Below, in pieces: positions 1 through 6,967 of a DNA stretch of 16,359 bases; the first letter of the stretch is position 1; each line of letters opens with the position of its first letter. The position numbers and the translations under genes are program-made. The notes beneath the pieces are model-generated. The model ran no database searches. It saw only the letters and a program-made list of their open reading frames with translations, and was not told where the DNA came from. Origin of the DNA: Akkermansiaceae bacterium (GTDB taxonomy: Bacteria > Verrucomicrobiota > Verrucomicrobiia > Verrucomicrobiales > Akkermansiaceae); the NCBI GenBank assembly GCA_014379305.1, contig JACMMB010000214.1:1-16359 (forward strand), written 5' to 3'.

Positions 1-32
1 CCCTTGCCAAGCGGCGAGCGCGGGGACGCAAG

Positions 33-111
33 GTCAAGGGAGGGGAATCACCCAAGTTGCAGCACCGCGAAACTTGGGGAAACCCTTGACGGCGCGAGGG
101 GCGGAGCCCCT
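33..111. repeat. Nested inverted repeats plus GGGGC-GGA-GCCCC hairpin
   Basis: Two nested inverted repeats are visible. The outer arms are GTCAAGGG (33-40) and CCCTTGAC (83-90). The inner arms are CCCAAGT (51-57) and ACTTGGG (72-78). A separate short hairpin, AGGGGC-GGA-GCCCCT, follows at 97-111. GC-rich hairpins of the last kind are common between plasmid genes. I see no coding sequence here and no T-tract that would make either structure a convincing terminator. The role is unknown; structured RNA, recombination site or protein-binding site are all possible. Confidence 0.5.
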
Positions 112-275
112 TAGCAGACCAGTTAGTTTCTTTGATCGTTGTCGCCCTGCTCGAAGAACCTGAAGAAGGGAAACGCCGGAGGATGGGTCACTATCAGAAT
201 GGCTTCTCGGGCAACTTGATCCTGGTCTTGTTAAACTTTCCTGAAGGCCAATAGCTGGCGAAACAGGATCTTTCG

Positions 276-380
276 ATGTCGATTATTACGTGGGCGATCA
301 TCGCAGTGGTGCTGAAAGTTCTGGAGAATCGTATGGCTTATGCGAGGGCGTGGTTTTTGCATAGGAATGCTAGTTCTTGA
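276..380 (+). CDS. Possible 34-residue membrane peptide
   Basis: A short frame starts with ATG at 276 and has an AGGA sequence ending 7 bases upstream, which is a good ribosome-binding position. The predicted peptide begins MSIITWAIIAVVLKVL, a hydrophobic stretch that could span or lie along a membrane, followed by a tail rich in basic and aromatic residues (NRMAYARAWFLHR). That layout resembles small membrane-active peptides such as type I toxins, but I recognise no family. It lies between the hairpin cluster at the left edge and the end of the minus-strand 360-residue gene. It could equally be a chance frame; only the start signal and composition support it. Confidence 0.3.
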   Translation: MSIITWAIIAVVLKVLENRMAYARAWFLHRNASS

Positions 381-400
381 TTCTGAGCGATTGGCAACTA

Positions 401-1483
401 TTACATTGAGGATGCGATGAAGTCCGCGAGGACCTTCCGGTCCTCCGGGTCGGCCTTTTCCAGCAGTTTGCTGATGAGCATGGGGTCAATTTCCAGAGCG
501 ACGTGTTTTTTAAGCTTATATAGAATTGAAGGGAATCCCCCAGAATCGGAGGAGCTCCACTGACTAGGGAATTCCACAATTGATTTTAGAATCTCTTCGT
601 GAAGCGCTGAAAGCGGGCCGCCGCGGGTCGCGAAAAAACTCACCAGGTATGAGTTGGCGAGTAGGATGGCACGGCGGTCCGGCGCCATCCAAGTTCGGCA
701 CTGAAGCGCCGTGAACATTTCAATGGAGGCACAAATTCCCAACTCTTTATCCGACAGGTTGTCGGCAGCGAATAGGAGCGCCTCCTTCGCGTGATCCATG
801 AGGTAGGTTTCGCGTTTGAGTGGGGGAATCTTGTCGGTCGCGAACATAACCGCAGCCTTTGGGCAATTGAGGAGACAGAGGGCAAGTTGGGCTTTATTCA
901 ATAGGTGCTGAAAACGGGCGAGAGCCTCGAACGGAGATTCCCTCACACAGCGAGGAATTTCTTGTTCGGCTGCTTCGGTACAAGCATAGCGAAAATATTT
1001 GTCGGGCTTGTTACCGTTCCAATGAGTAATCTGCCGCACCGCGATTTCCTGGAGCCAGTCTGGGTGTCTTTGAGCGAAGAACCTACGAAGACCATCATCG
1101 TCGAGGGCGGTCTGGTCCAGTTCGACTGGGTCGATGACTTCGAGAAGTTTAGAGCACTCCCGTTTCGAAAGACAGCGATTAGGAAGATCGAGCGGGAGCA
1201 GTTCGAATCCCGGACTAACTCGAAAGTATTGCCAACGGTGGTCTTCGACCTCTAGGAGTTTCTCGCGGATGGTGATCAGGTCGTGCGCACGGACTTGAAC
1301 GACGAAAGCACAGGTTCTGCCAGCTTCGCGACCGAGAACTGCGCCTTGGCTCATTTCGGCAATACTCGTATCGCTGGGAAAAAATCGCCAGATTTCAGGT
1401 TTTCTTAAAGGATCGAGCGTTGGGTTTGATTCAATTGCGATTCTCGCGGTCGTTCGGCTGGTTTTTCTGATGGTGTATCTCAT
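401..1483 (-). CDS. Unrecognised 360-residue protein
   Basis: A complete minus-strand frame of 360 residues starts MRYTIRKTSRTT. The N-terminal 40 residues are basic. The middle (about 190-310) is helical-looking, with many Ala/Leu-rich segments (for example FEALARFQHLLNKAQLALCL), and might form a helical repeat or scaffold domain. I see no nuclease, ATPase or DNA-binding motif, no signal peptide and no clear membrane segment. It is the only long frame here; antisense frames are Arg/Ser-rich shadows. It is transcribed away from the small plasmid-type gene at 1636-1953, about 150 bases upstream on the same strand, and could share a transcript with it. No function is assigned. Confidence 0.7.
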   Translation of the reverse strand: MRYTIRKTSRTTARIAIESNPTLDPLRKPEIWRFFPSDTSIAEMSQGAVLGREAGRTCAFVVQVRAHDLITIREKLLEVEDHRWQYFRVSPGFELLPLDLPNRCLSKRECSKLLEVIDPVELDQTALDDDGLRRFFAQRHPDWLQEIAVRQITHWNGNKPDKYFRYACTEAAEQEIPRCVRESPFEALARFQHLLNKAQLALCLLNCPKAAVMFATDKIPPLKRETYLMDHAKEALLFAADNLSDKELGICASIEMFTALQCRTWMAPDRRAILLANSYLVSFFATRGGPLSALHEEILKSIVEFPSQWSSSDSGGFPSILYKLKKHVALEIDPMLISKLLEKADPEDRKVLADFIASSM

Positions 1484-1612
1484 TGGGTATTGGATCTAAT
1501 AGTTGGGTTTGTTGGATCTCATGGCGAAATCTTCATCACCTGGATGGGCAGCATGGATGCAGGTGCGACAGCGCCGCATCCCCAGCGCCCATTGCCTGAT
1601 CCTTGCGTAGGC

Positions 1613-1637
1613 AGCCCTCCCGGTTCCGGGTGGGGCT
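1613..1637 (-). terminator. Hairpin at the end of the 105-residue gene
   Basis: An inverted repeat with inner arms CCCGG/CCGGG around a TT loop and outer arms AGCCC/GGGCT overlaps the TAG stop codon of the minus-strand gene that ends at 1636. Its position suggests termination or mRNA protection. No U-tract follows on the minus strand, so it is not a classical intrinsic terminator. The DNA from here to 1483 shows no gene I can support. Confidence 0.35.
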
Positions 1638-1953
1638 AGAAATCAGTTATCATCGGGCTCTCCACGGGTTCACCAGACAGCAATAATATAGTCATGGATC
1701 TGTCTGACTCTGTCATCACGGAGACGGTTTCATCCACGCCGGTGGGGGAGGTCACCCGGTACTGAGAAAGAATCGCTTCGTCGGTTTCCAGCGCCAGTTG
1801 GTTGGCAGCGCGATCGTCGTCACACAGATCCCCCCAATCGCCAGTCTGATGACGGCGGAGCAAGGTGATGAAGTCGATACCCAGGCTTTCAACGCCGGGA
1901 GAACAGAGGATTTCGCCGAGCGGAAAGAGCGGTTGAATCGTGTAGTAAGCCAT
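1636..1953 (-). CDS. Small plasmid/ICE-type conserved protein (GDWGDLCDDD)
   Basis: This 105-residue protein carries FPLGEI near the N-terminus (10-15), TGDWGDLCDDDRAANQLAL (37-55) and TESDRSMTILLL (81-92). These three blocks match, from memory, a small uncharacterised family common on plasmids and integrative elements. The function is unknown; some database entries give it names with no experimental basis. The reading frame stays open upstream to 2172, but I chose ATG at 1953 because homologues begin just before the FPLG block and the extra residues are Arg/Ser-rich. It lies divergent to the XRE regulator gene 106 bases away, so that regulator may control both. Confidence 0.7.
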   Translation of the reverse strand: MAYYTIQPLFPLGEILCSPGVESLGIDFITLLRRHQTGDWGDLCDDDRAANQLALETDEAILSQYRVTSPTGVDETVSVMTESDRSMTILLLSGEPVESPMITDF

Positions 1954-2059
1954 AAGTATTTGCTGGGTCGGGTTTTCTATGGCTGCATCAGAATGGCGCC
2001 GGACGTTGGTTTTGTTTCGCCTTGACCCGACGTCGCTCGTTTTCAAGCTGGAGACACGG
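1954..2059. promoter_or_regulatory. Divergent promoter region between small plasmid gene and XRE regulator
   Basis: This 106-base gap separates two divergent genes, one of which encodes an XRE-type repressor, so promoters and an operator are expected here. An 8-base palindrome CGACGTCG lies at 2028-2035, next to TTGACC (2022-2027), which could be a -35 element; I see no good -10 at the right distance. The XRE gene has a clear GGAG (2050-2053) six bases before its ATG. The operator assignment is inferred from layout only. Confidence 0.35.
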
Positions 2060-2416
2060 ATGGCAACAAAAAGCATGGGAGAGCGGATTCGAGAACTGCG
2101 CTTGCAGAAAGGGATTTCACTTCGCGAACTCGCTCGCAGGGCCGACGTCTCGCGGTCGTTTCTCAGCGACATTGAAGTCGGCCGAAGCTATCCCTCAGAG
2201 GACGCGCTGGAGCGGATTGCCCGCGAACTCGGCGTGTCACCCGCAAACCTTCGAAAACTCGACAAACGTTCGCACGTTTCGGAGCTCAGGGATCTACTTC
2301 AGAATAATCCGGTATGGGGGGTGGTGTTTATGGAACTGGCGGCAGCCGCTCGGAGCGGCAGGCTGACACCTGAAGAGGCGCTTGAAAGGATTAGGGGCGG
2401 AAAGCAGGTGCCTTGA
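2060..2416 (+). CDS. XRE-family transcriptional regulator
   Basis: This 118-residue protein has an N-terminal Cro/C1-type helix-turn-helix domain at about 8-62. It reads GERIRELRLQKGISLRELA, then ADVSRSFLSDIEVGRSYPS with the typical recognition helix, then LERIARELGVSP. The C-terminal half (about 75-112) ends in RSGRLTPEEALERI, a form common in repressors of plasmids and integrative elements, where it serves dimerisation or protein contacts. The frame is open from 1979, but ATG at 2060 is preceded by GGAG at proper spacing and puts the HTH at the usual position. It probably represses itself and the divergent small gene, and possibly other functions of the element. The target is not known. Confidence 0.9.
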   Translation: MATKSMGERIRELRLQKGISLRELARRADVSRSFLSDIEVGRSYPSEDALERIARELGVSPANLRKLDKRSHVSELRDLLQNNPVWGVVFMELAAAARSGRLTPEEALERIRGGKQVP

Positions 2417-2501
2417 TTTGACCGCGGTGCGGAGTGTGGACCGAGAGATATCTCCAAAGCCGTGGAAGATCGCGAAATGTGTCAGGATAAATTCTTTCTT
2501 G

Positions 2502-2527
2502 ACTGTCCGTAGAAAAATACGGACGGT
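2502..2527. repeat. Stem-loop GTCCGTA-gaaaaa-TACGGAC
   Basis: A perfect 7-base inverted repeat (2505-2511 and 2518-2524) with an A-rich six-base loop extends as RNA to 10 pairs with one U-G wobble. It sits in the 200-base gap after the XRE gene and before the GIY-YIG-like gene. No T-run follows, so it is more likely an operator or mRNA structure than a terminator. The rest of the gap (2417-2617) shows no supported gene. Confidence 0.4.
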
Positions 2528-2617
2528 GCTCTGGTGAGCCGGAAGTTCCTGTTGAACTCTTGAGTGCTTGCTGAGCCCGCCGGGCAACTGGGGGTCGACA
2601 AACTAACTACATCATCC

Positions 2618-3013
2618 ATGACAAACTCCCCTCAAAACAAGCCACGCGGTGCCGGACGCCGCGGATTTTTTGCCGCAAAACCGCTTGCAAACGTTGCCTT
2701 TCGTCGGCTGCTTTATCTTATCGAACTGGACCCGCGGGCGGCTCTGGACCCCGCGTTCATGGCGGCGAATCCGAATTATGTGGCTGGCATACTGTTTTAC
2801 GTAGGCTCCACGTCTCTAACACCACAGGAGCGTTTTGAGCAGCATATCACGGGCTCAAAGAACGCGTCCCGCATCGCTCACAGCTACGGAATTAAACTGC
2901 GCATGGATCTGGTGCCCAATAACAAGTCGCTGCCTCGTGATTGGGCGATTAGGGCAGAAGCCCGACTCGCTCGCGATCTTCGATCCAAAGGCTTCGGCGC
3001 ATGGCAGGCGTGA
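2618..3013 (+). CDS. Stand-alone GIY-YIG-like nuclease-fold protein
   Basis: The 131-residue product shows the layout of a GIY-YIG domain. There is a first strand LYLIEL (32-37), then LFYVGSTSLTPQERFEQH (59-76), with the YVG element (Tyr61) and the conserved Arg72. Near the end is IRAEARLARDLRSKGFGAW, with a Glu (114) at the position of the metal-binding residue. The first half is less canonical than in UvrC or homing enzymes, since the first strand lacks GIY. About 25 basic N-terminal residues (KPRGAGRRGFF) may bind nucleic acid. I prefer ATG 2618 over the in-frame ATG at 2564, although neither has a strong ribosome-binding site. It converges on the AAA+ gene that ends at 3068. The substrate is unknown. 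Confidence 0.65.
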   Translation: MTNSPQNKPRGAGRRGFFAAKPLANVAFRRLLYLIELDPRAALDPAFMAANPNYVAGILFYVGSTSLTPQERFEQHITGSKNASRIAHSYGIKLRMDLVPNNKSLPRDWAIRAEARLARDLRSKGFGAWQA

Positions 3014-3067
3014 TCTGGGAAACCAGAAGATCTCGTTGTTGAAACCTGTCGAAGAATCGGTATTTCT

Positions 3068-4003
3068 TTAGGCCGGAACCCTGGTCAAAATTTCCTCGAG
3101 GACCATAGGGTCGCCCGCGACCCTATGGTATATTTCGGAGCAAAACGCCGCATACACTTCTTCGAAGACCCGCATCCCGAGGCCATCCTCGACCGCGGAC
3201 GGAATGGACTTGATGGCAAGCTCCACGAAACGACAACGTTGGTTCACAGGCAACCGTCCTGACAGCGATATCATCGCGTGCAAATAGTCAGCCTCGGTCA
3301 TGGGATCGAGGAAGAGGATCTCGTTGCGAAAGCGTTGGAGTATTTCCGGAGTGATCGACTTTTTGATCTGCTTGCGTTCGATCCGCTCGGCGAGCGTTTT
3401 GACTTCCTGCTCCTGGTGGAAGCCGATCGGTTGGCCGTGACTCAGCCACGCTTCTTGCCAGGCGCCGGCACCCACGATCATGAAGGAATTCTTCAACTTA
3501 TCCTCCACTTCGGATTTTATGAGTGTCTTCCGCACAAACTTATCCTGGTCGTCCGTGAGCTCCTCCATTTGGGTGGTTCCGGAAACATCGATGGCGCCGT
3601 CCGGCAGCCGGCCATCGATCAGGTCGTGTATTTCGAGGCGGATCGCGTTGGTCCACTCTCCTTGGGAAGTCAGTTTGTCGAGCTCGTCCAGGAAAATCAG
3701 GCCGGACTTTCGATTGGCGATCCACGTCACCAACGATGGGAGAGTTTGGTTGCCGCCCTTCGCGCCAAGAACGATCCAGGAGGCAACGTTGGCCTCCCAA
3801 AAAGGCACGCCGGCTTCCTTCGCCAGCTCTCGGGCGAGATGGCTTTTACCCATACCCGATGGACCAACGATGAGGCTGCTCGTTCGTGGCTTGAGGGGAA
3901 GTTTAGAAGTGAGGCCACTCGTGGCAAGGGCTATAATCGGTCGAAGTTTGTCCATTACCCGTTGTTGACCGGGTGACAAGATGGATGCTGGTGGATTTTT
4001 CAT
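3068..4003 (-). CDS. AAA+ ATPase, paralogue 1
   Basis: This 311-residue single-domain AAA+ ATPase has Walker A GPSGMGKS (47-54), Walker B LIFLDE (102-107), and a sensor-1-like MIVGAGAWQ (175-183). It also has an arginine-finger region RFRNEILFL (224-232) and a sensor-2-like GLGMRVFEEV (274-283). The order and the RF-x-NE and GxRxxEE motifs resemble the ClpX/HslU/RuvB-like groups, but no ClpX zinc finger or protease loop is apparent. A second ATPase with the same signature motifs lies 370 bases upstream. The start overlaps the stop of the 92-residue gene by ATGA, implying translational coupling. All catalytic motifs look intact. Substrate and partner are unknown; remodelling of a DNA-protein or protein complex is a reasonable guess. 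Confidence 0.85.
   Translation of the reverse strand: MKNPPASILSPGQQRVMDKLRPIIALATSGLTSKLPLKPRTSSLIVGPSGMGKSHLARELAKEAGVPFWEANVASWIVLGAKGGNQTLPSLVTWIANRKSGLIFLDELDKLTSQGEWTNAIRLEIHDLIDGRLPDGAIDVSGTTQMEELTDDQDKFVRKTLIKSEVEDKLKNSFMIVGAGAWQEAWLSHGQPIGFHQEQEVKTLAERIERKQIKKSITPEILQRFRNEILFLDPMTEADYLHAMISLSGRLPVNQRCRFVELAIKSIPSAVEDGLGMRVFEEVYAAFCSEIYHRVAGDPMVLEEILTRVPA
3102..3129. repeat. 13-bp perfect palindrome inside the end of the AAA+ gene
   Basis: ACCATAGGGTCGC (3102-3114) and GCGACCCTATGGT (3117-3129) are perfect inverted copies separated by only CC. The repeat lies in the last 20 codons of the minus-strand ATPase, where it encodes HRVAGDPMV, and about 90-120 bases past the stop of the convergent plus-strand gene. 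A hairpin this strong could block transcription from either side or be a protein-binding site. No T-tract is attached. Confidence 0.7.
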
Positions 4004-4278
4004 GCTGCGTCGTTGCTAGATGTATGGATAGTATTGGCTGGAGAATCCAACCAGATGTCGCAGCAGTCATTGACACGCTGCATCGCAAAGACGCTGATTT
4101 TTGGAATGTCGGGCTCGTTTAAGGTATTAAAATAAGCCCTAACAAAATTGCCGATGTCGGTGCGTTGGGGTTTGATCTTATTGAGTTTGACCCTTCCTCC
4201 GTGAATAGATTCGAGAATGGTCTCAATTTGTCCGTTGATGCTGAGCAATGTCTTTTTTCCTAGTGTTAGTTTCTTCAT
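4000..4278 (-). CDS. Unrecognised 92-residue protein between two AAA+ ATPases
   Basis: The product starts MKKLTLGKKTLLSINGQIE and has a basic N-terminal half (KLNKIKPQR) followed by a more hydrophobic, acidic C-terminal half (VNDCCDIWLDSPANT). I recognise no domain, signal peptide or membrane segment. Its stop overlaps the start of AAA+ paralogue 1 as ATGA, so the two are almost certainly co-translated. AAA+ paralogue 2 lies upstream on the same strand, across a 90-base GC-rich gap. Position suggests an adaptor, substrate or regulator of one or both ATPases. That is inference from gene order only. Confidence 0.65.
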   Translation of the reverse strand: MKKLTLGKKTLLSINGQIETILESIHGGRVKLNKIKPQRTDIGNFVRAYFNTLNEPDIPKISVFAMQRVNDCCDIWLDSPANTIHTSSNDAA

Positions 4279-4281
4279 GCA

Positions 4282-4337
4282 GGCCCCCCCCCGGCCCGAT
4301 CAACCCACAGAGCGAAAGCGAGTGTGGGGGAGGGGCC
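4282..4337. repeat. GC-rich hairpin with C-tract before the 92-residue gene
   Basis: Outer arms GGCCCC (4282-4287) and GGGGCC (4332-4337) enclose an inner stem CCCACA (4304-4309)/TGTGGG (4323-4328), whose loop holds GCGAAAGCG. A run of nine Cs (4284-4292) is included. The structure ends 4 bases from the start codon of the minus-strand 92-residue gene, so in RNA it would occupy the leader and could limit translation. It may instead end the ATPase 2 transcript, although no U-tract is seen. Confidence 0.5.
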
Positions 4338-4368
4338 GCAACCAGTCTCCGCGAATACAAAAGTGCGA

Positions 4369-5286
4369 TCAAGTTTCCGGAAAGTTGTAATTCTCCTTGG
4401 AGGGTTCTTCAAGGTCCGAAGTTTTAAGCAATACCGACAGCATCAATTCCTCAAAGACACGAAACCCCAGACCGGCTGCGACAGCCTCTTCAATGGCAGC
4501 TCCGGAAAGACGGTTCCACGTATTTCGGGCAAGAGGGTTGCGGAGGTGTTTTGAGATGTCCGAAGACACGGACTGGTAATCCGTTTTGCACATGGGCGGC
4601 AGCCAGAGCACTTCGTTTCTAAATCGCTGACGGAGTTCCGGCTCAATGCTTTGAAGAATTTGTTCATGCCCCGGTGGATCGACGAAGGATTGCTCCTGCG
4701 TGAAGCCAAGCTTGCGGGTGTTATCGCGCCACGAGCTTTGCCACGCACCACACGCCAAGATGAAAACCCGCTCTTTGAGTCGTTTTTCGAGCACCTCGCG
4801 GTCTATTAGTAATTGCGGGATGTCCGAGAGCGTGTCCCACGGATCATCCGTTGGCACTGGGGGGAGTCTAGCAGCTAGCGGGATAATCCCGTCCAGGAGG
4901 TCGTGCGCCTCATGGCGGATATAGGCGATCCAGTCGCTGGGTCCGTGGAGTTTGTCCACCTCATCCAGCACAAGGATTCCACCTCGTTGGAGGGAATCGA
5001 GCCACTGACAAATTACGGAGAAAGTCCAGGGCTCGTTCCGTGCGGACAACACGACCCAAGATGATACATTGATAACGAGGACGGGCAGTCCAAGCCTCTC
5101 CCCAAGGGATCGTGCCAGGTGACTCTTCCCACCTCCGCTAGGTCCAATGACGAGCGAGTGAGTTCGTGGTTGCACCGGCAATCCGGCCATCGAGCCGTTT
5201 GTAGCAATCTTGGCTACTGGTAATAGACGGGTGAGGACGGCCTGTTGTTGGGGTGATAAGACGGTAATATTTTTGGTAGTTTCCAT
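4369..5286 (-). CDS. AAA+ ATPase, paralogue 2
   Basis: From ATG at 5286 the protein has 305 residues and follows paralogue 1 along its length. Walker A is GPSGGGKS (48-55), Walker B is ILVLDE (104-109), the sensor-1 region is FILACGAWQ, the arginine-finger region is RFRNEVLWL (221-229), and the sensor-2-like motif is GLGFRVFEE (272-280). Both proteins also share a GF-x-QEQ motif after the AWQ block. The frame is open up to 5529, but the extra 81 residues have no counterpart in paralogue 1, which also begins just before an LSPxQQ motif, so I use the shorter start. Active-site motifs look intact in both copies, so a hetero-oligomer is as likely as simple redundancy. The substrate is unknown. 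Confidence 0.85.
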   Translation of the reverse strand: METTKNITVLSPQQQAVLTRLLPVAKIATNGSMAGLPVQPRTHSLVIGPSGGGKSHLARSLGERLGLPVLVINVSSWVVLSARNEPWTFSVICQWLDSLQRGGILVLDEVDKLHGPSDWIAYIRHEAHDLLDGIIPLAARLPPVPTDDPWDTLSDIPQLLIDREVLEKRLKERVFILACGAWQSSWRDNTRKLGFTQEQSFVDPPGHEQILQSIEPELRQRFRNEVLWLPPMCKTDYQSVSSDISKHLRNPLARNTWNRLSGAAIEEAVAAGLGFRVFEELMLSVLLKTSDLEEPSKENYNFPET

Positions 5287-5306
5287 GTTGCCGTAAGTCC
5301 GGCCAG

Positions 5307-5338
5307 AGTGGGGAGGGGGCGCGAAAGCGCATCCCACT
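5307..5338. repeat. GCGC-GAAA-GCGC hairpin upstream of AAA+ paralogue 2
   Basis: An inner stem GCGC/GCGC (5319-5322, 5327-5330) closes a GAAA tetraloop, and outer arms AGTGGG (5307-5312) and CCCACT (5333-5338) flank it. It lies 21-52 bases upstream of the start codon. GCGAAAGCG and a G-rich GTGGGGAGGGG-like stretch also occur in the hairpin before the 92-residue gene. The remaining upstream DNA (5339-5527) shows no convincing gene. Confidence 0.5.
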
Positions 5339-5527
5339 AGCGATGCAATGGAGGGTTTCTTACCCGTCTCACCCGGCGCGACTACCGCGCACATCTCGTC
5401 ATCTACCTTGCTGCGCGCCACGACCTCAGCCACCTCAAACTTTTTGCGACAGTGGATCGGGGCGTCGGCCGCCATACCGAGGATTTGGCGGCGCTTCAGC
5501 GACTGGCTGTGCAAAAATGGATCCTTC

Positions 5528-6336
5528 ATCGACCTTCAGCGTTTGAAAACGCTGCACGCGACGACCGGACTTGGAGATCCGGGCGTTCTCGCGGCTGTGG
5601 CGGACTGGCTTGTCACCCAAGCCCGGCAACCGAAATGGCGGGCAATCTCCATAGTCAAATCTGGCGAAGCAGAACTCCGAAACCTCTTTGGCGGCAAAAC
5701 ACCCCAATCCCCCCATCCCGTGTTTCTCCGGCACGAAATCCTCCGCGAGAAGGTAAGCTGCGAGGCATGAGACGATCGCCGAATCCGACAATTCCCCCCC
5801 TTATCTCCTTCTCGTGCTGTGCGCCTTGATCGGCGTCGGAAGCCCGTGCCGAGGTCATCCTGTGCTTGGCGACCGGGCCGGCGATTCATGCGGCGGAGAT
5901 TGCCAGACTTACCGGCTACCGTCCGCGCACGATGCAGTTGCCAATCCAGGAAATGGCGCACTCCGGCCACATCCTTACCCATGAGCCACCGCCGCGCCCG
6001 GCGGGCAGCACCGGTCGGGCCAGTTCGCGCCGCTATCACCTTCAACCCGGCGATTGGTCCTTCCTGACCGCGGGCAAACCCTTGCCGCGCTGGATGCCGT
6101 GGTCGCCACTCTGGCGAATCGTGCAGGAAACTTTCGATGCACTGGCGGATGCGGGTGATTCTCCGAGGCACCCGGCGCTCATCTCATCGCAATTGCGCGA
6201 AGGGCTCTCGTCCCTAGGCCAGGAACTCGGCGCCGCCGGACTGCTTCCGGTGCTCGGTTTCCGTTCGACCGCCCCGGGCGCCGAACTCCTCGCCACCCTT
6301 TCGGAAACGCTTCCTTCGGCGTTGAGCCGGAAGTGA
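5528..6336 (+). pseudogene. Frameshifted winged-helix regulator-like gene
   Basis: Protein-like sequence continues through three frames. Frame 2 (about 5528-5761) includes LGDPGVLAAVADWLV and KSGEAELRNLFGG. Frame 3 (about 5763-5840) includes SPPYLLLVLCALIGVG. Frame 1 (about 5842-6336) includes ARAEVILCLATG and then IHAAEIARLTGYRPRTMQL, which looks like a DNA-binding helix-turn-helix. Removing one base near 5762 and one near 5841 would restore a single protein of roughly 265 residues. The order, a short hydrophobic block then RAEV...EIARxTGY, matches from memory a DNA-binding family I associate with Verrucomicrobiota. The start is not clear: no ATG is in frame at 5528, and ATG 5517 leads to a stop within ten codons. 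It is GC-richer than its neighbours. The shifts may be true decay or assembly errors. Confidence 0.6.
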
Positions 6337-6499
6337 ATCAATTCAGAAGCGTAGCATCTTCGGGGCGGTTGAGGTTGGTGATGTGCTCGTCGCCAGAGGA
6401 TCCCCCAAACGTCCAGCATTCCAGCCATGGTGCGGAGTGGATCTTTCCGTCAATCCCGGAGCCCGGTAGCGGTTTTCAGTGGGTCGAGACTGGCAACCA

Positions 6500-6967
6500 T
6501 TACCTCAGAAACTGGGCGTCGAATTCTTTTCGTGTTTTGCTGCCGATGGTTACCGATGCCGGGTCGCTAATTTCATCCACCAACTGTGCGCGCAGTTGGG
6601 CCTGTTTCGATTGATGGATTTGCATCCTTTTCCATAAGGGCAATGAGTCGGGAGTGGCCGGATGATTTTCAGGTTCTGGCTCGTCCTGCGGCTCAACAGC
6701 GGCGGCAATGAGCAGGGAAACACGAATCTTTTGAGCGTCCCAAACGGGACGACCTGTGGAAAGTCGGGCCAGGGCCAGAAATCCCTCGATTTCGGAATCG
6801 GGCAGCGAAATCAAATCGAAATACAATTCATGTAGTAAGGACGCGAGGCGGAAGGCGGTTTTCTGCTGCTGGGTGGACGCATCCTTCTTGCCGGCATGTG
6901 CAGCGGAAATAAAGCTGAGGAGTGCCTCATTTGAAATGTCGGTGGTGATAGGTGTCTGGTGTTTCAT
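6500..6967 (-). CDS. Unrecognised 155-residue protein downstream of the relaxase
   Basis: A complete minus-strand frame starts MKHQTPITTDISNEALLSF. The N-terminal 100 residues look like a helical globular domain (AFRLASLLHELYFDLISL). Then come an acidic Pro/Glu linker (EPQDEPEPENHPATPDSLPL) and a basic, Gln-rich C-terminus (KRMQIHQSKQAQLRAQLVDE). I recognise no family. It follows the relaxase gene on the same strand after about 330 bases and may be accessory to mobilisation. The leader upstream of the ATG is rich in A and C, with no Shine-Dalgarno match. The gap on its other side (6337-6499) shows nothing I can call. Confidence 0.6.
   Translation of the reverse strand: MKHQTPITTDISNEALLSFISAAHAGKKDASTQQQKTAFRLASLLHELYFDLISLPDSEIEGFLALARLSTGRPVWDAQKIRVSLLIAAAVEPQDEPEPENHPATPDSLPLWKRMQIHQSKQAQLRAQLVDEISDPASVTIGSKTRKEFDAQFLR

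Noticed and set aside
33..111. Integron attC site
   Set aside because: The nested repeats suggested attC, but the conserved RYYYAAC and GTTRRRY core words are not at the ends and no integron integrase is seen.
3278..3976. 232-codon plus-strand frame opposite ATPase 1
   Set aside because: It is antisense to a gene with complete AAA+ motifs and has no recognisable motif of its own.
5536..6171. 211-codon minus-strand frame
   Set aside because: It is Arg/Gly-rich and opposite the winged-helix pseudogene, whose plus-strand frames carry the conserved features.
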